A program made the position numbers and the translations under genes. Shown here piece by piece: positions 24,395 to 37,096 of a DNA stretch of 64,000 nucleotides (within the stretch, counting starts at the first letter, position 1; each line of letters starts with the position of its first letter). This DNA is from Diphasiastrum complanatum (lineage: Eukaryota; Streptophyta; Lycopodiopsida; Lycopodiales; Lycopodiaceae): positions 27,377,566 to 27,441,565 of the forward strand of contig CM055093.1 in assembly GCA_029204225.1 (NCBI GenBank). The letters are read 5' to 3'. Under the pieces are notes generated by a model. It worked only from the letters and a program-made list of their open reading frames with translations, was not told where the DNA came from and did not search any database.

Positions 24395-24934
24395 ATCATC
24401 CAATAAGATCATGTGCACATACTCACGAAAATAGTCGAAACTAGTAGATATGATTGGGAGCACAAGTTACATGCCACTCTGTGGGCATTCAGAATAGCTT
24501 ACAAGGGAAGCACTGACCGCACGTTGGTTTATGGTCAGGATGTAGTAATGCCAGTGGAGTTTTTGGTATCCTCATTGAGAATTGCCACAACGCAACGCCT
24601 TGATAAATCCAAATCTCTACAATTATGCCATGAAGCATTATATGAACTTTGTGAGACACGCTTACTAGTTGTGCATGCATTGGCGGCTGAGAAGAAACGA
24701 CGAAAAGCATGGCATGATCGCCGGTTGCACAAGAAAGATCTTCAATCTGGAGATTTGGTTCTCATGTATAAAACCAAGGTGATCAAGGGGAAGTTGAAGT
24801 TCACAAGCAAAGGCCCATTTCGAGTAAAGGAGATCTTCAGCCATGGAGCCGTGAACCTCGAGCAGTTAGATGGGACGCCATTCGACACGCCCATCAATGA
24901 TAGTTGGTTGCACAAGTATTGGCCACCACAGTGA
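24395..24934 (+). pseudogene. Gypsy integrase C-terminal fragment (+)
   Basis: An open 173-codon frame (24,413-24,934) carrying DWEHKLHATLWAFRIAYKGS, ETRLLVVHALAAEKKRRKAW, SGDLVLMYKTKVIKGKLKF and the end DSWLHKYWPPQ. It is the pol 3' end of a gypsy element of the same clade as 22.3 kb but in opposite orientation, joined to it at about 24,390. It forms the outer part of the left arm of the inverted repeat described separately. Confidence 0.85.
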
Positions 24935-26110
24935 AACAGATCAGGGATGGTGATGACAGGTCACTAATAGTCCATTTTTAAGGTCATCATAGCCAGATCT
25001 AGAGAAATCTAGTTAGATCAAGCCAAATCCATCAAGATCCAGCAAGATTTGAATAGATCCGGCAACATCTGACATCATTCAACAAGATCCAAGTGAGATC
25101 TAGATCTAGATAGGATTAACCTAGAATTAGATAATCAGATTACATCATTCAGCATCCATTTTTATAGATCAGAGACATCGAACTCAAGAAAATACAGCAA
25201 ACTAAAGTCAAAATTCACTTAAACTAATGGATCAGCCACCAAATGTCCATCAAAATTTTCAGAGAACTCTCCATAGTCATATCTGACCTGGATAAAATGG
25301 TATACCAGTCTACAAGAGTTAAGGATCAGAGAATCTTGAGATCTCAAAAAGAGCACTGTTTTCCATGAATTTTTGACATCCCTTTGGCTCTTGAAACTTT
25401 GACAGTCACCAAATCTAGCTCAAATGCATCTATAAAAATCTTTGCAAGAGTTACTGATGGAAAAATCATCAAATTTGAGTGTTTGCGAGGGTTTCGGAAG
25501 GCAGAATCTTTGGAACCTTTGTAGAGCATCAAGATCAACAAACCAACCCTCGCAAAGGGCATAAATGCAATTAGAGTAGTGACATTAGCCTAGCTACTTA
25601 GAGCAACTTGTGTGAGAGATCACTTCCTGTGAGGGTTGAACCCTCACATACAGTTTGAATCCTCGAAGAACCTTCATAGGGTAGTCAAATCACCTTCTGA
25701 ACCTTCCCAGACTTCTTTGAGGTCTTAGAATATTGTGAAGAAGGTCCATGCAAAAATTTGGTTGGAACTAAGTTGGGGAAATGCATTTCACCTAATACAC
25801 ACTCTAAATTTTGCTATATAAGGGCAAAATTTGAGTCATTTGTCACTGCACTCAACGAAGCTCTATTGAATTTTCATCCAAAATTTCCAAGTTATCCAAT
25901 TGCAACCAAACTTTCCACAAGCCTTCATCTGCACTCGTAGTTATCAGATCCACACTTAGTATTACTATTGTCACCATTGTCCTCACAATTTCAATCTTTT
26001 TTTAAATTTGTAAGTCTTTTTACTATTTTAACTATCTTTTCCATTTTTACGTGCCTTTCTGTATTTTTTCATTTACTACATTAACAAACAACACCCTCCA
26101 TCCGCTAACA
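24935..26110 (+). repeat. Probable LTR of left inverted gypsy copy
   Basis: Non-coding, between the pol stop at 24,934 and a downstream ORF start at 26,111. It is matched in reverse by 27,166-27,923, which is shorter. LTR edges could not be fixed. Confidence 0.45.
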
Positions 26111-26690
26111 TGACTTTCTCATCTTCTACTGACGAAACCGGCACAAGCAGGTCATCACCCGCGAGATACCTTCTGCCATCCTGATATGGCCCCTGCCATC
26201 TACTTCCTTGATCCAACCTTGGCTTCAGACTGCTGGCCCTCTTCTTCAAGCAATGGGATTTTTCCCACCGCTTTTCTCTTCTGATATAAGCATGAGGCTA
26301 GCTCTCCATGCCTGCACAACTTGGGACGTGCCGGAGTTGTGTTTCCACATCCTGTACCAAGGTACTACGTACAAGGTACGAATCAATGCTAACTCCATGG
26401 TCACCATTGGCGTAGTGTCCGGTGAGCACTAGCCCATCTCCCATTTCCAAGCCAAAAACCTCATGAAGCCATTCGTGATCAAGACTGCTCCTAAAATGCC
26501 AGTCTAGACTAATAACGTGTACTTGATAGAGGCTATCAACGATGCTGTAATTCAAGCAGTTGCCTACTTGTTGAACAACTTTCTAGTTGTTTCGACTTTT
26601 CACAAGGACCACATTCAGTCCAAGATGCTCAAACAGATCGTGGAATTTTTCAGACTGGCATACCTTCCTGCTCTATGAGCTTTCCATTGC
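26111..26690 (+). pseudogene. Unclassified ORF after LTR, left copy
   Basis: The start MTFSSSTDETGTS is followed in another frame by SLIQPWLQTAGPLLQAMGFF, ILYQGTTYKVRINANSMVTI and TNNVYLIEAINDAVIQA. The right copy keeps the same blocks, so a protein was once encoded. Its position behind an LTR suggests a gag-like or extra ORF; I do not recognise the family. Stops interrupt both copies. Confidence 0.45.
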
Positions 26691-26702
26691 CATAAAACAT
26701 AG

Positions 26703-27165
26703 GTGAGTGGCGGCTTGGATGGTAGGGCCGTTGATAGCTTCTATCAAATAACTGTTGTTAGTTTTGATTGGGATGTCAGGAGAGAGAGCTGTCACAAAGG
26801 GGTTGATGAGGTTTTTAGCTCGGCCATGGAAGATGGGTTATTGATCACCAGAAATAATTTCGACGGTGACCATGGAATTAGCGTTTATTCGTAATACCTT
26901 GTACGTGGTAACCTGGTACAAGATGTAGAAATGAGATTTCTTCTCGTCCCACTACACATAAGCGTGAATGGCAAGGCCCATGTTAATGGCAGAGGAAAAA
27001 AGTGCTGGGTAAATGCACATTGCTTCAAGAAGGAGCCCAACTGCCTGAATCCATGGTGTGACCAAGGTATCAGATGGTAGAGGCCCAAATCCAGGTAGCC
27101 GTAGGTATTTCCCATTGGATAACTTGCTTGGTTGCGGAGCTGTCAGAGGAAGATGAGAATTTCAT
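26703..27165 (-). pseudogene. Unclassified ORF after LTR, right copy
   Basis: Starts ATG at 27,165 (MKFSSSSDSSATKQ) and shares AVGLLLEAMCIYPALFSS, ILYQVTTYKV, INANSMVTV and NNSYLIEAINGPTIQA with the left copy. It ends abruptly at 26,703, where the two arms meet. Confidence 0.45.
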
Positions 27166-27923
27166 GATGTTAGATGAGATTTAGTAATGACGGAGATGGA
27201 AAAAGAAAAAAGTTTGAAAAAGAAAAAAAGACGTTAAAAATGGGACGAAGGCTTAAAAAACTGGAAAAGGTGAAAATCGTGAGATCAAAGGTAGAAAAGG
27301 GGACAAGGAGCGTGTAACAGGTGGTTGTGAGGGTTGATGAAGGCATGTGAGAGTTTTTGTCACGATTGGAGAATGTTGAAAATTTAGTCTAAAATTTGAC
27401 AGAACTTCACTAAATGAAGTGCCAAATGACTCGAATTTTGCCCTTGTATAGGCGAGAATTGAGTGCATATTAGAAGAAGTACATTTTTCCCAGTTTAGTT
27501 CCAACCAAATTTTTGCAAGGATCTTCTTCTCATAACTCTAAGGCCTCAGAGAAGTCTGTGAAGGTTTAGAAGGTGTTTTGGGTGTCCGACGAAGGTTCTA
27601 CAAAGGTTCAGTTTAAGTGATTTTCACTTCTGTTTTCGATATTTTTCTCTAAATCTGTGTTTCATATCTATATTTTTTTAAGTTAAGTAGTTTTTGTTGA
27701 TGATGTACTGCCCTTTTGACCCCATCTAAATCTAGATCGTACTTGGATCATGTTGGATCTTACCTGATCTGGCCAGATCTTGCCCAATCTTGCTGAATCT
27801 TGATGGATTTTGTTCGATCTGGCTAGATCTACTTAGATCTGACTTATTTCAATTAGATATGGTTGTGATGACTTCTGATAGGGCTTGATCTGATTTCTGT
27901 ATGCATTGATAGCTAGTTGTGTC
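27166..27923 (-). repeat. Probable LTR of right inverted gypsy copy
   Basis: Reverse-orientation counterpart of 24,935-26,110, about 400 bp shorter. It contains clustered GATCT/AGATC words at 27,720-27,840. Confidence 0.4.
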
Positions 27924-28390
27924 TTACTGTGGTGCCTAGTACTTGTGGAGTTGGCTACCATTGATGGGTGTATCACATGCCGTCCCATCCAACTTTTCAA
28001 GGTCCACGGCTCCACGGCTCATGATTTCCTTTACACGGTACGGGCCTTTGCTTGTGAACTTCAATTTTCTCTTGATCGCCTTAGCCAGAACTCTAGAACG
28101 CAGATCGTTCTTGTGTAACCGGTGATCATGTCATGCTTTGCGTCATGATTTCTTGATTGCTAGTGCATGTACTGCCAAGATGCGTGTCTCACAAAGTTTA
28201 TGTAAGACTTCATGGCGTAGTTGTAGAGATTTGGACTCATCCAAGCGTTGTGTCATGGCAACCCTTAATGACGGCACCAAAAACTCTGTTGATATTACTG
28301 CATCTTCTACCCATGGTCTTACAAAACATATGCCATAGTAGAAGTTTATTGTCAAATACTCATACATGGGCTTACAAAACACATGCCATG
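27924..28390 (-). pseudogene. Gypsy integrase C-terminal fragment (-)
   Basis: The minus-strand translation gives EFLVPSLRVAMTQRLDESKS, CETRILAVHALAIKK, then after stops KRKLKFTSKGPYRVKEI and DTPINGSQLHKY, ending in TAA at 27,924-27,926. It pairs with 24,413-24,934 in the left arm and is more damaged. Confidence 0.8.
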
Positions 28391-29689
28391 GAGTTTTATT
28401 TATTTTTTTATATTTTCACCGTGTTTACACAGTTGCTAACATTATGCCCCTCCTTATTGGATTGGTGGTCCCACACCAATCAAAGCTTTTTCTTCCTAGA
28501 TCTTTTGAGCTTCTTGGAGATGAGATTGTTGTTGCCGAAATTGGTAAATTTGTGCCGATGCCCTCCATCATTTGCCAGTGGAGTTTGTTAAGGAAGGGCA
28601 TGGGTTTGTAGTAGTGGAGCATACCATGGAGAAAGTTATGGGTTTTCCGTAGCTCCATCCTTCTTGAAGTTAGGTGGATTTCCAGCATGTAATAAAGAAG
28701 TTAACTCACTCTTCTTGTCCTAAAATGAAACCCTAGTCTATTTCCTAGAGTCATTCTTGGTAGATAGCTAGTTGGTCTTGCTTAACAATCTATCAAAAAA
28801 CTAGACACAAAAAAGTTGATCTAGATTGGCAATTTGACAAACAACAAGCATTAACAATCAAAAGCATTGATAAACATTGAAATCCGAGCCCACACGTGTG
28901 TACTACAGGCTGTAGTACGGCCTTCAACCTGAGAAACAAGTATAAATTGATTTGGTTTCATTTGGATCATAAAAACTCAATGTACATAGTGAACTAGCTT
29001 GAGATTGCCAATGAGCTCCAAAATTTTTCCATCTTCTCACTATGGGCGCTTGGAATACAGAGCAAATTCGACTTCCTTCTTGAAGTTAGGTGGACTTCTA
29101 GCATGTAATAAGGAAGTTAACCCACTCTTTGTGCCCTAAAATGAAACCCTAGTCTATTTCCTAGAGTCATGCTTGGTAGATAGCTAGTTGGTCTTGCTTA
29201 ACAATGTATCAAAAAACTAGACACAAATGGGATATAGTATTCAATGTCCTTTGATTAGGTGCAGCTTGTTCTTCTTTCTTCAATTTATCATAAATCGAGC
29301 TGATCATCCTGAGTTTAGATGACATAATGTTATAATATGAAAATGTACATCAGTTTAGAAAGATAGCTTTATCACTTGCAGCTACGCCAAAATTCTTGCT
29401 GTAGGAGGATTTGACAGTGTTATGTTGGAGAGAGAGTGTGTGTTTTGCAAAGAAACACAAACTATCACAATATAAATGAGGAGCCACCTACCAATCGCAT
29501 ACAAATCTCATTCACAGATCCACACAGCCAGTCTTTTGATCGCGATCCACACATCCACAACCACCAAAAACACACACCCACACAGCCACTGAGAGAGAGG
29601 CGTCCAATTACAATGAGACATCCAGTTACAATCCTCCACATAGCACGAGAAAGAGAGGAGCCAGTGGCATGTTCCGACCCCAAGCAAGC

Positions 29690-29690
<1 letters not shown>
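28391..29690. repeat. Non-coding; 153-bp direct repeat (28,659-28,811 and 29,075-29,227)
   Basis: The two blocks begin CCTTCTTGAAGTTAGGTGGA and are nearly identical, 416 bp apart start to start, in the same orientation. The sequence between does not match other parts of the window. No gene is recognised in the rest of the region. Confidence 0.85.

Positions 29691-29755
<65 letters not shown>
29691..29755. repeat. (GA)n microsatellite
   Basis: About 32 GA dinucleotides on the + strand. Confidence 0.97.
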
Positions 29756-29761
<6 letters not shown>

Positions 29762-30112
29762 TAGGAATAAGAATTGGCCCCTTAGTCATTATTAAGAAAG
29801 GTGACCAATAAATGTTGTTAATAAAGGTGGCCAGTGGTGTACAATATAGTAGATTGAAGGGCAACTCTAAGTTTAAGAAAAATATACTTTGAATGGTATA
29901 ACCCAATTTCACCCTTCAAATCATACACTGACTAAATAAATAACGTAAAAAAAACAGTATTTTCAAATTAAATCATGATCTATATACACTATCTTTCTAA
30001 TGGTTTCTCTTAAATTGAATAAATGCCCATTTTTTTTCATTTCACATTTGAAGGGCAAAAGGCCTAGGATGGGCATTTTGCCCTTCAATCTACAACACTG
30101 AAGGTGGCTAAC

Positions 30113-30677
30113 ATGCATGCATGCATGGGGAAGAGGGTCATGCATCATTTTTCCCATACATGCATCCTCCTCCCCACTTTTTAGTTCAAAAAGTATGTAT
30201 ACATGGGTGAGATAAGGAGGAATGCCACCCATACACATGCGCAAAACTGTACATAAGTTATACACACACACACACACACACACATATACTAGTAAAGAGT
30301 GTCCGTCGTTGACGGGCAATGGAGGCCGATCTTCATAAAAATGCATTTTTATTTCAACCTTTCTCGTGGAAAGTCTAATAATTTACAAAATCCTTAGAGC
30401 ACCCTTCAAATTTTTTATGATGAAAGTCTCATTTGGTTAACACCTTTCACCATGAAAGTATGTACATGCACTTCAAAACACTATGTGTGTTGGTAAAGGA
30501 TAATTTGAATTTGGAGTGGGCCCCTTAGATGCGTGCATGGGGAGCAGGGCCATGCATCCTTTTCCCCATACATGCATCCTCCTCCCCAAGTTTTTTAGTT
30601 AGAAAAAGCTCATACATGGGTGAGGGGAGGAGCATGCATGGTGCACCCATACCCATGCACAAAACTGTACATAAGTT
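30113..30677. repeat. Direct repeat of about 145 bp (30,113-30,259 and 30,525-30,677)
   Basis: Both copies share TGCATGGGG, CATACATGCATCCTCCTCCC, TACATGGGTGAG and end with AAAACTGTACATAAGTT, about 412 bp apart. Each copy is followed directly by a microsatellite, (CA)n at 30,262 and mixed (TA)n/(CA)n at 30,679. A transposable-element end that seeds microsatellites is plausible. Confidence 0.82.
30291..30331. repeat. 41-bp dispersed motif with hairpin, copy 1
   Basis: It starts AGTAAAGAGTGTCCGTCG; 38 of 41 bases match 61,396-61,436. The hairpin GTCCGTC-GTT-GACGGGC lies at 30,301-30,317. It directly follows a (CA)n/TATA microsatellite, as does the second copy. Confidence 0.75.
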
Positions 30678-30678
30678 T

Positions 30679-31190
<512 letters not shown>

Positions 31191-31197
31191 TTAAACA

Positions 31198-32605
31198 TCA
31201 AAATAAAATCTTAAAACAGTTTGTCTTGCAGCTCCTTCCCTACTTTTCCCCTTTCTGACCACCTCCAATGTGTTGCCCTTCACTTCAACCTTTTTTCTGT
31301 CAAAGCCGCTAAATGACACTCGTTCTATATTATGAACAACTCTCTGATATGGAACAAGTTCCTCCATCATGTCCTTTTTTATCAAAATTTCACCGCCTAA
31401 GGATCTCCAAGATATTATTGATTGCTCACGGTCCTTTACCCAACAACAATATATAATTGTTAAATCTTCCTCCTCCAACCTTGAATCCTCCCTCAAACAA
31501 ACCCTCTCTTCCATCACCATAGATAGGGCTCATACAACCGATCCTTTACTACGAGTCGATGAATTTATTGTTGCTCCCAACAGTCTCAATATTCTTGATC
31601 ATGCTAAAGTTGTTATCTTTCGAAAGAGAATCACCCCAACTGGCTGCGAGAAGCAGATCTTCCATCTGTTTTTTTCTTTAGAAAATTTAAAGATCAACAG
31701 AGGAGAGAAGACTGTTGTGGCCTCATTGTATTCTTGCCTCCCTTCCCCTGAACCCATCTACAATTCTTTCTTCAATCACTTTTCACTTCTCTTCAATCAT
31801 GTTGCCCCTCCAAAGATTGCCAATGAGGACATCTCCACTTATTGTTCTTTCTCTTCTCCTCTCTCTTCAGTTGATTCGATTTCATTTTTTTCACCCCTCT
31901 TTAAAAGAGTTGCACCTTGTCCTCAAATCTCTTCATAGGGACAAAACTCCTGGTCCTGATAATGTCACTCCGGATCTTTTCCTGGCACACTGGAGAATTG
32001 TTGGTCATTCTCTCCTCCTTGCCATTAACACTTCAATGTCAATGGGCACCTTTCTCCCCTCCTTCTCTTAAGGGTTGTGTTGCCCTCTTCGATTTCTGAC
32101 TATCGCCCTCTTACGATGTTCAACACCTCTTATAAGATTGTTGCAAAAGCCATTGCCAAGAGGATTGCCTCTCTCCTCCCCTCTAACCTCTCTAAAAGCC
32201 AATCTGACTTTATCAAAGGTAGATTTCTTTTCAATAATATCTTTAATGTTTGGTCTACCATTGACTCTTCCCTTTGATATAACTATCAAGCTCTTGTGCT
32301 TAAGATCGATTTTGACATTTGATAGAATCAGTTCAAATTTTTTTCTTGCTTGTTGCTCCTCTTTTGGTTTACTTGGATACATTACCAAGCTTATTCAAGC
32401 CCTCTTTGATTCTGCTTCTTCTTCTATTATTTTTCAAGGTATTCTTTCCCCCTCTTTTCCTGTTCATTGTGGCATCAGACAAGTTGTCCCCTTTCTCCCT
32501 TTCTCTTTGTCATTGCCACAAACGACACAAAAACTGTCGCTACACCTTTTCTGCCCTCACGCTCCAAAAGGATCAAGAAGATCATGCAAGTACCCAGAAG
32601 TACAG
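31198..32605 (+). pseudogene. L1-type LINE reverse transcriptase fragment
   Basis: Plus-strand translation in shifting frames. The linker before RT (31,369-31,938) has EPIYNSFFNHFSLLF. The RT start (about 31,915-32,060) has LHRDKTPGPDNVTPDLF, the usual K-x-PGPD of plant L1. Then YRPLTMFNTSYKIVAKAIAK and SDFIKGRFLFNNI (32,100-32,250), and a piece near 32,460-32,530 with HCGIRQ and CPLSPFLFVIA in mixed frames. The catalytic FADD block and endonuclease are absent. It stops at about 32,605, where a copia LTR begins. Frameshifts and stops are numerous. Confidence 0.85.
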
Positions 32606-32610
32606 ATATC

Positions 32611-33230
32611 TGATCTGATAGCATGACATCAGCATATGAAATCTAGGTCATGGCTAATCTGCCACTCTTGTAATTCCTGATTAGTTGTAGATGTTTAGTT
32701 ACTCTAATCTAGAAGTTACACGGAGCGACTATATACTTTCTGGATGATACTTGACACACATATATGAAGTAGTCTAATGCTAGTAAGCAAGACACACAGA
32801 CAGAATATGAGTCCACCTGCATGCCAGGCAATTCTGCATAGGATCTGAAGATCCACAAGTCCGCTAGTAAGTGAGACATTCTCGTGGGAGAACTGTATTT
32901 TTCTCACGCCAACGCACTGCGTGGATTTGCATGCAGTATTTGAAGAATCACAAATCAATACATGATCTTGTAGCCATTTGCGCACATCTCACTCTTGTCT
33001 TGTATGACCTTGAATGTTGATAAGCCTGTTGTTATTCGTGTATTTGATTCTCTTGCTCATCTAATTCCGCACATTGTTTGAATTCTTGTTGAATGCTACA
33101 TTAATCTATTAACGTAGATTAGCAGTGCCTGACTACATTCTGGAGGACTATAGGAATGATACAACTGGCAGTGGCCAGCGATCAGTTCCGAACCCCATCC
33201 AAATTGTTTGCTTGTGATATTCTTTCGTGA
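32611..33230 (+). repeat. Copia LTR, family shared with 9.7 kb
   Basis: It begins TGATCTGATAGCATGACATC and ends around CAGTGGCCAGCGATCAG; both ends match 9,747-10,120. It is about 250 bp longer in the middle. No internal copia domains adjoin it on either side, so it is probably a solo or truncated LTR that cut the LINE. Confidence 0.68.
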
Positions 33231-33249
33231 CTGCGATGACTATTACCAT

Positions 33250-34108
<859 letters not shown>

Positions 34109-34127
34109 AGGCCCACGACCTGAAGTA

Positions 34128-35697
34128 GTGTCGGTCCCTCGACACTATGGTGGTTTAATAGAGGCTGCATTTGGTGCATTGTTGCTAGATCATATATCCT
34201 GTAACATCTTCCATAAACTCCACCCATTTCGTGCTCTTCTTCTCCTTGGAAGTATGGAAGGACTTATGAATGCCCATCAATCAATTTTGATTGATCCAGG
34301 CCTAAAACCGGGTAGGCCATGGATCGTTGATGAAAGCCGCTCTATAATATACTTGGGCCAATGGCAATTGGTCCTCAACTTTTTCCAATGCCAGGGCCGT
34401 ATTTGCATCAAAACAAATGGATGGGAGAAAGTCATCCCATTTGGTGGCGACACCCATCAGATATTCTAAGTCCCAGGCATACTGTGCGGCCGCGTGGACT
34501 GTTGGATCTGGACAATTCACATATTCTATAGAAAACTGAATGAGAGCTCGCTTGACGTCTACGTCCGTCGTCTTCCACCCGTACTCCAAACAAATTCTTG
34601 GCCAATTCATGGTTTCAACCGTTATCCTTCCATAGGGGTTCCGCATCCATCCATTTCGATCTACGTGGGTAGGAAACGTAGTGGGCATTCACCCATAGTT
34701 CTCTTGGACTTGTAACATACGTCCTAATGGACACAAGGTCTCTTTAGAATAGCCTTTGGTGCCATTCTGGCTGAGGGGCCAATGCCGGGAGGTAGGCCAA
34801 TTCGTTTCCCTTGACCTCCTCGATCGTCATAGGTGACTGCCAGCCACTATGTGAGCTCTCGTATGGAAATTGGACCAGGTAGGCATTGATTTCATCCTCT
34901 ACCATTTTTGGCCTTCAGCATGTGCGATTGGCAGAGACCGATCACGAGCCTTGAGATGAAGATGCTTGCTCGTGGCTTGGATTTGCTGCTTGTGTGTTAT
35001 CTGGGCCCATGTTATGCCCTTGGTCTTGTGTGTTCGACACCCTTGTCGCTGCTTGCCCTTGGTCTTGGCTCTGACTAGCCTACGCAACATTATACGTTGG
35101 TGGCATTGGAATTACCGCCAGGGTCGATTGCAGTTTCTGTGCCATGAGGTTTTGGCACGCCTTGAGTGTACTCTTTGCTTGGTTGAGCTCATGGTTTTCA
35201 CTCACACGGTATCGGTCAAACTCCACCTGGTAGTTGTTCAGGGTTTGACTGTATACCTGCATCTGCTACCTGTACAGGTTCACCTCAACTTGTGGGAGAG
35301 GTCGATCTGCAGGGACCGGTTGTGCTAACCAGGCGGCCTTCTCTGCTTGTAAGGCTTGCACCTTCTCTTTCAGACGAGTATTCTTTGTTTCATAGATCTG
35401 TAGTTGGGCTTGGAGGGGGGCTAGTCACTGCTCTGCCGCTTGCTGAAGCTCTTGGACTCGGGCAGAGACATCCGTTACTGATTTGAGGAGGCTAGAGATA
35501 TAGTTGTATAGGCCATCCTCGTGTTGCTTCAGCTTTAGAACTTTGTCCTTTTGTGCTTGCTCATGCTGGCTGGCTATCTGTAGGTCTTGCTGGAGCTTTG
35601 TGAGTTCCGCTCGCAGCTTCGTGTTGTTGGTAGCCAGTTTCACCATATGGCCTTCCAATATTATTTGCTGCAAAAATTGAAGAATTGCAATCTTCAA
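34128..35697 (-). pseudogene. Conserved unclassified ORF of two-copy LTR element (copy 1)
   Basis: The N-terminal part (35,697-35,080) is a long coiled coil with heptad-like spacing (TKLRAELTKLQQDLQ, KVLKLKQHEDGLYNYI, QELQQAAEQ, LKEKVQALQAEKAAW). The C-terminal part holds VNAHYVSYPRRSKWM, ETMNWPRICLEYGWKTTDVD, AQYAWDLEYLMGVATKWDDF, EKVEDQLPLAQVYY and HKSFHTSKEKKS. The same C-terminal blocks occur in the + copy at 44.2-44.8 kb, so both descend from a coding ancestor. Position directly before an LTR that starts TGTTGGGG shows it is the last ORF of an LTR element. No RT, integrase or protease is seen nearby, so the element may be non-autonomous or pol was lost. I cannot name the family. Stops and frameshifts interrupt it. 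Confidence 0.6.
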
Positions 35698-35721
35698 TCA
35701 GTATATTTCAGAGGACAATAT

Positions 35722-36927
35722 ATGGCTTACAACGAACGCGTAGAGTCTCAATGGATTAGCAAGCACAAAATGAAAACACTAAGAGACACAAACTCGAAGC
35801 TTTGGCACTAGGTGGTGATGCCAGTAAAAGACGTATGAGGGACACAAAAGAGTTCTTGCAAAAGACGGTTGGAAAAGATTTTATTTCCAAAATATATATG
35901 AAACATTTTTTGAAGGGTAAAGATTTGATTAAAATTGTGAAAGATGAAACAAGTGATTCAATTCGCCTGAGAATTACAAAAAAGCTAGTCGACAAGTTCA
36001 AGCCAAATCCAAATGTTAAAGAGATGGTGTACGCATGTGACCAAGGAGGTGTGAGTCGCAAGGAGTATAGAGCTTTGAAGAAGACGCTCTGACAAAAATG
36101 GGTTAAAACACGATCAAATAATACCTATTTATAAACTTGTTGAATCCACCAAACGAGAATGAAATTCGATTTTGCTCTCTGAATTAGGAGAGTTTCAGCA
36201 TATTGAGGATTCATTTATAATAACCAATAAGAAGAAAGGACCTCCGACATGTTTTCATTATCATCAAGGCAACAATATATTCTTAGATCTAGAAAAGGTC
36301 CAAGCAATGAAGATCCGACATTACGAAGTTAAAGCAAATGGTAAGAACATTTCTTGTAGATTCCGGTTATCAATTGTATGCTTTTCTTCAACTAATATGT
36401 TTTCGTAATGAAATTTTTGTTTTACAGATTGCGGAGGTAAAGTTATATTTGTTATTAAGTTGGACAAAGCAGATATCGTAAAAGGACATAAACTTGAACG
36501 TGTCACAATCACCTTGATGAATCGTGAATTGCAACAATTTGGCAGAAGTTATTGTAGAGAATTTAGCGTGCAATTTAAAAATCACATATGGTGGATAGCT
36601 GCATTTGAAGTTCCTAAGGAGGCTCACGAAGTACTGAAGTGGCTATTTGAAAAATGTAGTATATCTAAGATAATACATGCACAAAATGAAGACAAATTGC
36701 TCAATGTTGAAGGAGAAAACGTTGTTGTAGAGTGGCACCTAGCTGCTGATTTGAAGACCTTGAAATGCATGTATGGTTGTGGTCTCGGTGCAAATGTAAA
36801 TTTTTTTTGTATATATTGTATGTTTGAATCTGGACTTGGTCAAAGTATCCTGGGTCGTGCCTTGCACGCCCAAGCAAAGAAACCTATCTTTTTCTACATC
36901 ATACTAAAAAAACCACCATTCCCATAA
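35722..36927 (+). pseudogene. Transposon-like ORF with intron, unknown family
   Basis: Begins MAYNERVESQWISKHKMKTL at 35,722, shifts frame near 35,800 into EALALGGDASKRRMRDTKEF, and runs to KEYRALKKTL (36,089). After a further shift and a stop at 36,159 it continues with ELGEFQHIEDSFIITNKKKG. A GT-AG intron at 36,341-36,427 joins the next exon exactly in phase (NDCGGKVIFVIKLDKADIVK). The end has VVEWHLAADLKTLKCMYGCG followed by NFFCIYC, a (D)LK-...-G-...-C-x-x-C layout found in the cores of several uncharacterised eukaryotic DNA-transposon proteins. Family assignment is not possible by eye. It converges on the histone-H3-like gene, 170 bp away on the other strand. Confidence 0.55.
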
Positions 36928-37096
36928 TACTGAAAATTTTAAATCACTGTATTCACATAGATAGTACTGAAATCAGATATTAAACACAATCACAACAATT
37001 TGCATTCACATAACTTGAAAATCTTCAATATATTTAACAAAAAATCTTTAGTATATTATAAATAAAATCTCTCAGTACATGATATTTTAAATTGCG

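Larger units (their letters stand above)
24413..28390. repeat. Large inverted repeat of two gypsy 3' ends
   Basis: The left arm (+, about 24,500-26,570) and right arm (-, about 28,385-26,703) share, in order: integrase C-terminus, a run rich in AGATCTAG-type words (24,995-25,130 against 27,720-27,840), a block coding for RAKFESF (about 25,822 and 27,441), and a downstream ORF with YLIEAIN (26,520 against 26,740). The arms differ by substitutions and several indels, so they are separate insertions or an old inverted duplication, not a recent palindrome. The centre is near 26,700. Confidence 0.8.
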
